Below are positions 61,661 through 64,000 of a stretch of DNA of 64,000 bases, piece after piece; within the stretch, counting starts at the first letter, position 1; each line of letters begins with the position of its first letter. The position numbers and the translations under genes were made by a program. The stretch spans positions 186,001-250,000 of the forward strand of contig NZ_CANMZM010000003.1 in the NCBI RefSeq assembly GCF_947502395.1, given 5' to 3'. A model generated the notes under the pieces. The model did no database searches. It had not been told where the DNA came from and saw only the letters and a list, made by a program, of their open reading frames with translations. The stretch is from an uncultured Erythrobacter sp. (GTDB taxonomy: Bacteria > Pseudomonadota > Alphaproteobacteria > Sphingomonadales > Sphingomonadaceae).

Positions 61661-61793
61661 GAGAGCGTCTCCACCGTGAGTTGTCCAACGCCGCCAAAGC
61701 GTGAGCGCCAAACTCGTTATCGCCTTTGTTGAGTTCTGCAAACCATTTGCTCAGTGGGGCGAAACTGCGGTCACTTCCTAGAGCGCATTTACA

Positions 61794-61815
61794 CATATAA
61801 AAATATCTTTATATG
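61794..61815. promoter_or_regulatory. AT-rich palindrome upstream of the ArsR-methyltransferase/metF operon
   Basis: CATATAAA (61794-61801) and TTTATATG (61808-61815) form an inverted repeat around AATATC, ending 11 bases before the chosen ATG. It is a likely operator for the ArsR-type regulator it precedes, giving autoregulation of the met operon. Confidence 0.65.
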
Positions 61816-61826
61816 ATGGCTTGACG

Positions 61827-62834
61827 ATGGTTATCGATGCACTCTTTAAAGCTTTGGCAGACCCGACTAGGCTTCGCATAGCGCGTTTGCTTTCGGCGAT
61901 GGAGCTTGCGGTCGGTGAGCTTGCACAGGTGCTGGGCCAGAGCCAGCCGCGCGTCTCGCGCCATGTGGGGATTTTGTGCGATGCAGGTCTTGCCGAGCGC
62001 AGGCGGGAAGGGAGCTGGGTCTTCTTGCGTGCGGTGAGCGGCGAGGATGCGGGCCCTGTTCTTGCCGCGCTTGATCGGTTGCTGGCCACTGCTGAGGCAG
62101 AGAATGGCGAGTTTGCAAAAGTATGCGTCGACGATCGCCGCAAGCTCGCTGCGATCCGCCATGCGCGAGAGGCCAATGCAGAACAGTATTTTGCACAGCA
62201 TGCCAGCGAATGGGATGAGCTACGCGCGCTTCATACACCTGAGGTCCAAGTCGAAGAGCAATTGATCAAGGCCCTTAATGAAGACTCGCTTGGCTGCATG
62301 CTCGATATCGGCACCGGAACCGGTCGGATGGCGGAGCTGTTTGCGGATCACGCGGATCACATCAATGCGCTGGATAAGAATGTCGAGATGTTGCGGGTCG
62401 CGCGGGCGAAATTGCAACACTTGCCGGCCAGCAAAGTCGATCTGGTGCAAGGCGATTTTGCCGATCTTCCCTTCGCTGCCGCGAGCTTCGACACTGTATT
62501 GCTGCACCAAGTGCTCCACTTCGCGCCAGACCCCGCGATCCCGCTCACCGAAGCAGCGCGGGTCACAAAGGCGGGTGGACGGATCGCGATTGTCGACTTT
62601 GCCGCTCACGAGCATGAAGAGCTGCGTGACCGCCACCAGCACGCACGGCTCGGCTTTACCGACGATCAGATGCGTGCACTTTTGAGAGCCGCCGGTTTCA
62701 CTCCGGAAAAACCCCATGCGTTGGATGGCGGCGAGCTTGTTGTGAAGATCTGGATTGGTAAGAGACCCAATGATCCTCTGGGCGCAGTACCTGACTCCGC
62801 GCTCGACACCCCCGCAAAGAAGCTTGAACTATGA
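61827..62834 (+). CDS. ArsR family regulator fused to a SAM-dependent methyltransferase
   Basis: 335 residues from the ATG at 61827; a TTG at 61821 is possible. Residues 1-85 are an ArsR winged helix: IDALFKALADPTRLRIARLL and VLGQSQPRVSRHVGILCDAG. Residues about 150-315 are a class I methyltransferase with motif I MLDIGTGTGRMAELFADHAD and the downstream LLHQVLHFAPDPAIPLTEAA. This fusion is commonly found before metF/metH in alphaproteobacteria, and a role in sensing SAM or SAH to control methionine synthesis is likely (inference). It overlaps metF by four bases. Confidence 0.9.
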   Translation: MVIDALFKALADPTRLRIARLLSAMELAVGELAQVLGQSQPRVSRHVGILCDAGLAERRREGSWVFLRAVSGEDAGPVLAALDRLLATAEAENGEFAKVCVDDRRKLAAIRHAREANAEQYFAQHASEWDELRALHTPEVQVEEQLIKALNEDSLGCMLDIGTGTGRMAELFADHADHINALDKNVEMLRVARAKLQHLPASKVDLVQGDFADLPFAAASFDTVLLHQVLHFAPDPAIPLTEAARVTKAGGRIAIVDFAAHEHEELRDRHQHARLGFTDDQMRALLRAAGFTPEKPHALDGGELVVKIWIGKRPNDPLGAVPDSALDTPAKKLEL

Positions 62835-63769
62835 CCCCGACCCTGAACCAAATGCACGAAGCGCGGACCGCGCTTGATAGCCCGCTTTTCTCCGATCTTC
62901 CCGGCGATATTGACATCAGCTTCGAGTTCTTCCCGCCCAAGACGGAAAAGATGACGCAGACTCTGCAGGACAGCGTTGCAACCTTGCAGCCGCTGGGCCC
63001 GCGCTTTGTATCCGTGACATACGGCGCAGGGGGTTCCACGCGCGAACGCACGCACTCCGAAGTTGTGCGGGTGCAGAACGAAACCAACATTCCCGCTGCT
63101 GCCCACCTCACTTGCGTGAACGCGACCAAGGAAGAAGTGGACGCGGTGGCCCGGCATTATTGGGAAAGCGGCATTCGCCACATCGTGGCTCTGCGCGGGG
63201 ACTCTCCTGATGGCGGTGCTTATAAGCCGCATCCGGGCGGCTATGCCAATGCCGTGGAACTGATCGCGGGATTGAAAGAGGTTGCCGATTTCGAAATCTC
63301 TGTCGCGGCTTATCCAGAGGTTCACCCCGACAGCCCAGATGCGCAAACCGATATCGACAATCTGAAGGCGAAATTTGACGCAGGTGCGGACCGTGCGATC
63401 ACGCAGTTCTTCTTCGATCCAGAATGCTTCTTCCGCTTCCGCGATGAGGCGTCGGCGGCCGGGATTGATGCGGAAATTGTGCCGGGAGTGATGCCAGTGA
63501 TGAGCTTTGCTGCGGTTCAAAGGATGTCGGGGCTTTGCGGGACTTCAATCCCTTCATGGATGGAAGGGCTTTTCGATGGCCTCGACGAACGCCCAGCGGC
63601 GCGCCAATTGGTGAGCGCCACGATCGCGGCTGAATTGTGTCGCAAGCTTTATGCAGGCGGTGTGCGTCAGTTTCACTTCTACACGCTGAACCGCGCAGAA
63701 CTCAGCTATGCGATCTGCCATATGCTCGGCAAACGGCCCCCAGAATGGAAAGCAGGAGACGCCGCATGA
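62831..63769 (+). CDS. metF: 5,10-methylenetetrahydrofolate reductase
   Basis: 312 residues, ATG at 62831 overlapping the regulator stop. MetF features are DISFEFFPPKTEKM with the conserved FEFFPPK, FVSVTYGAGGSTRERTH, AHLTCVNATKEEVDAVARHY, IRHIVALRGDSPDGG, FDAGADRAITQFFFDPECFF and GIDAEIVPGVMPVMSF. It reduces 5,10-methylene-THF to 5-methyl-THF with NADH and FAD in the cytosol, supplying the methyl group for MetH. The metH gene starts four bases before its end. Confidence 0.95.
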   Translation: MTPTLNQMHEARTALDSPLFSDLPGDIDISFEFFPPKTEKMTQTLQDSVATLQPLGPRFVSVTYGAGGSTRERTHSEVVRVQNETNIPAAAHLTCVNATKEEVDAVARHYWESGIRHIVALRGDSPDGGAYKPHPGGYANAVELIAGLKEVADFEISVAAYPEVHPDSPDAQTDIDNLKAKFDAGADRAITQFFFDPECFFRFRDEASAAGIDAEIVPGVMPVMSFAAVQRMSGLCGTSIPSWMEGLFDGLDERPAARQLVSATIAAELCRKLYAGGVRQFHFYTLNRAELSYAICHMLGKRPPEWKAGDAA

Positions 63770-64000
63770 ATTATGCTGCAACCGCACGCGAGCGCCTGAA
63801 CGAGGCGGCCAAGACCCGCATTCTGGTTAAGGATGGGCCATATGGGACCGCGATCCAGAACGAGAAACTCTCGGAAGAGCAATACACTGGCGACACTGGC
63901 CTAACGATGGATCAGAAGGGCAATAATGACCTGGTGAACCTGACCCAACCGCAGGTGATACGCAAAATCTGCGACAGCTATATCGCTTCGGGGGCGACGC
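63766..64000 (+). CDS. metH: Methionine synthase MetH / homocysteine S-methyltransferase domain (partial, N-terminus)
   Basis: The ATG at 63766 overlaps the metF stop, and the frame runs off the right edge (about 78 residues visible). The visible part contains RILVKDGPYGTAIQNEKLSE and then GNNDLVNLTQPQVIRKICDS YIASGAT, matching the opening of the cobalamin-dependent homocysteine methyltransferase domain (DGAMGT-like, DLLNLTQPxxI). It transfers the methyl group of methyl-THF to homocysteine. In many alphaproteobacteria this domain is a separate protein from the cobalamin/folate part, so split versus full-length cannot be told here. Confidence 0.88.
   Translation, partial: MNYAATARERLNEAAKTRILVKDGPYGTAIQNEKLSEEQYTGDTGLTMDQKGNNDLVNLTQPQVIRKICDSYIASGAT

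Noticed and set aside
60401..61732. Plus-strand open frame (443 codons)
   Set aside because: Antisense to the GH42 gene, no domain recognised.
1..64000. CRISPR array or rRNA operon
   Set aside because: No regularly spaced short repeats and no rRNA-like sequence were seen.

Overview
The window looks like a chromosomal segment of a sphingomonad alphaproteobacterium, probably Erythrobacteraceae. This is inferred from protein character (LptF/LptG, class I PhaC with a Lys/Ala-tailed phasin, a TonB receptor next to a GH13/SSS/LacI cluster, an ArsR-methyltransferase/metF/metH run); there is no rRNA to confirm it.

Layout. 1-11.4 kb is mostly core: lptG (partial) and lptF, a DUF427 protein, clpS, a phasin with its promoter and two PhaR-type operator sites, phaC, a class I/II aminotransferase, a five-gene unknown cluster (LuxR-type HTH with a C-terminal membrane helix, a small protein, a membrane protein, a RadC/JAB protein and a winged-helix protein), a crotonase and a thioesterase. 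tRNA-Cys and tRNA-Thr follow at 11.53-11.70 kb.

11.7-41.5 kb reads as a composite genomic island. An integrase sits just 3' of tRNA-Thr, and a degenerate copy of the tRNA 3' end (attR candidate) lies at 41506-41524. The outer island carries an antiphage module: a C5-cytosine methyltransferase with Vsr on the plus strand, and on the minus strand a tightly coupled operon of TerB-UvrD helicase, DrmA-like helicase, DrmB/DUF1998 protein and NERD-helicase, with a DUF3883 nuclease-like gene divergent from it. This resembles DISARM but has no visible drmC and has extra helicase/nuclease parts. A second element of about 15.5 kb (25.24-40.77 kb) appears nested in the island. It is bounded by a ~40-bp direct repeat, starts with two overlapping tyrosine recombinases, and carries a molybdenum-hydroxylase catabolic operon (SCP2, CoxS/L/M-like subunits, crotonase, CoA-transferase, FAH, HxlR regulator, alpha/beta hydrolase) with divergent XdhC and MocA cofactor genes. 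A broken integrase lies at its right end. An AlpA-like gene near 41 kb probably belongs to the outer island.

41.7-61.7 kb is carbohydrate use: a TonB receptor and an SSS symporter-GH13-LacI operon share a divergent region with two LacI-type palindromes; an MMPL transporter follows; then GH3, a BciA-like reductase and a second SSS symporter overlap in one operon. Convergent to it is GH42, Gfo/Idh/MocA oxidoreductase, aldo/keto reductase and a TauD-type dioxygenase. 61.8 kb to the end is methionine/one-carbon metabolism: an ArsR-methyltransferase fusion, metF and the start of metH, each overlapping the next by four bases, behind an AT-rich palindrome.
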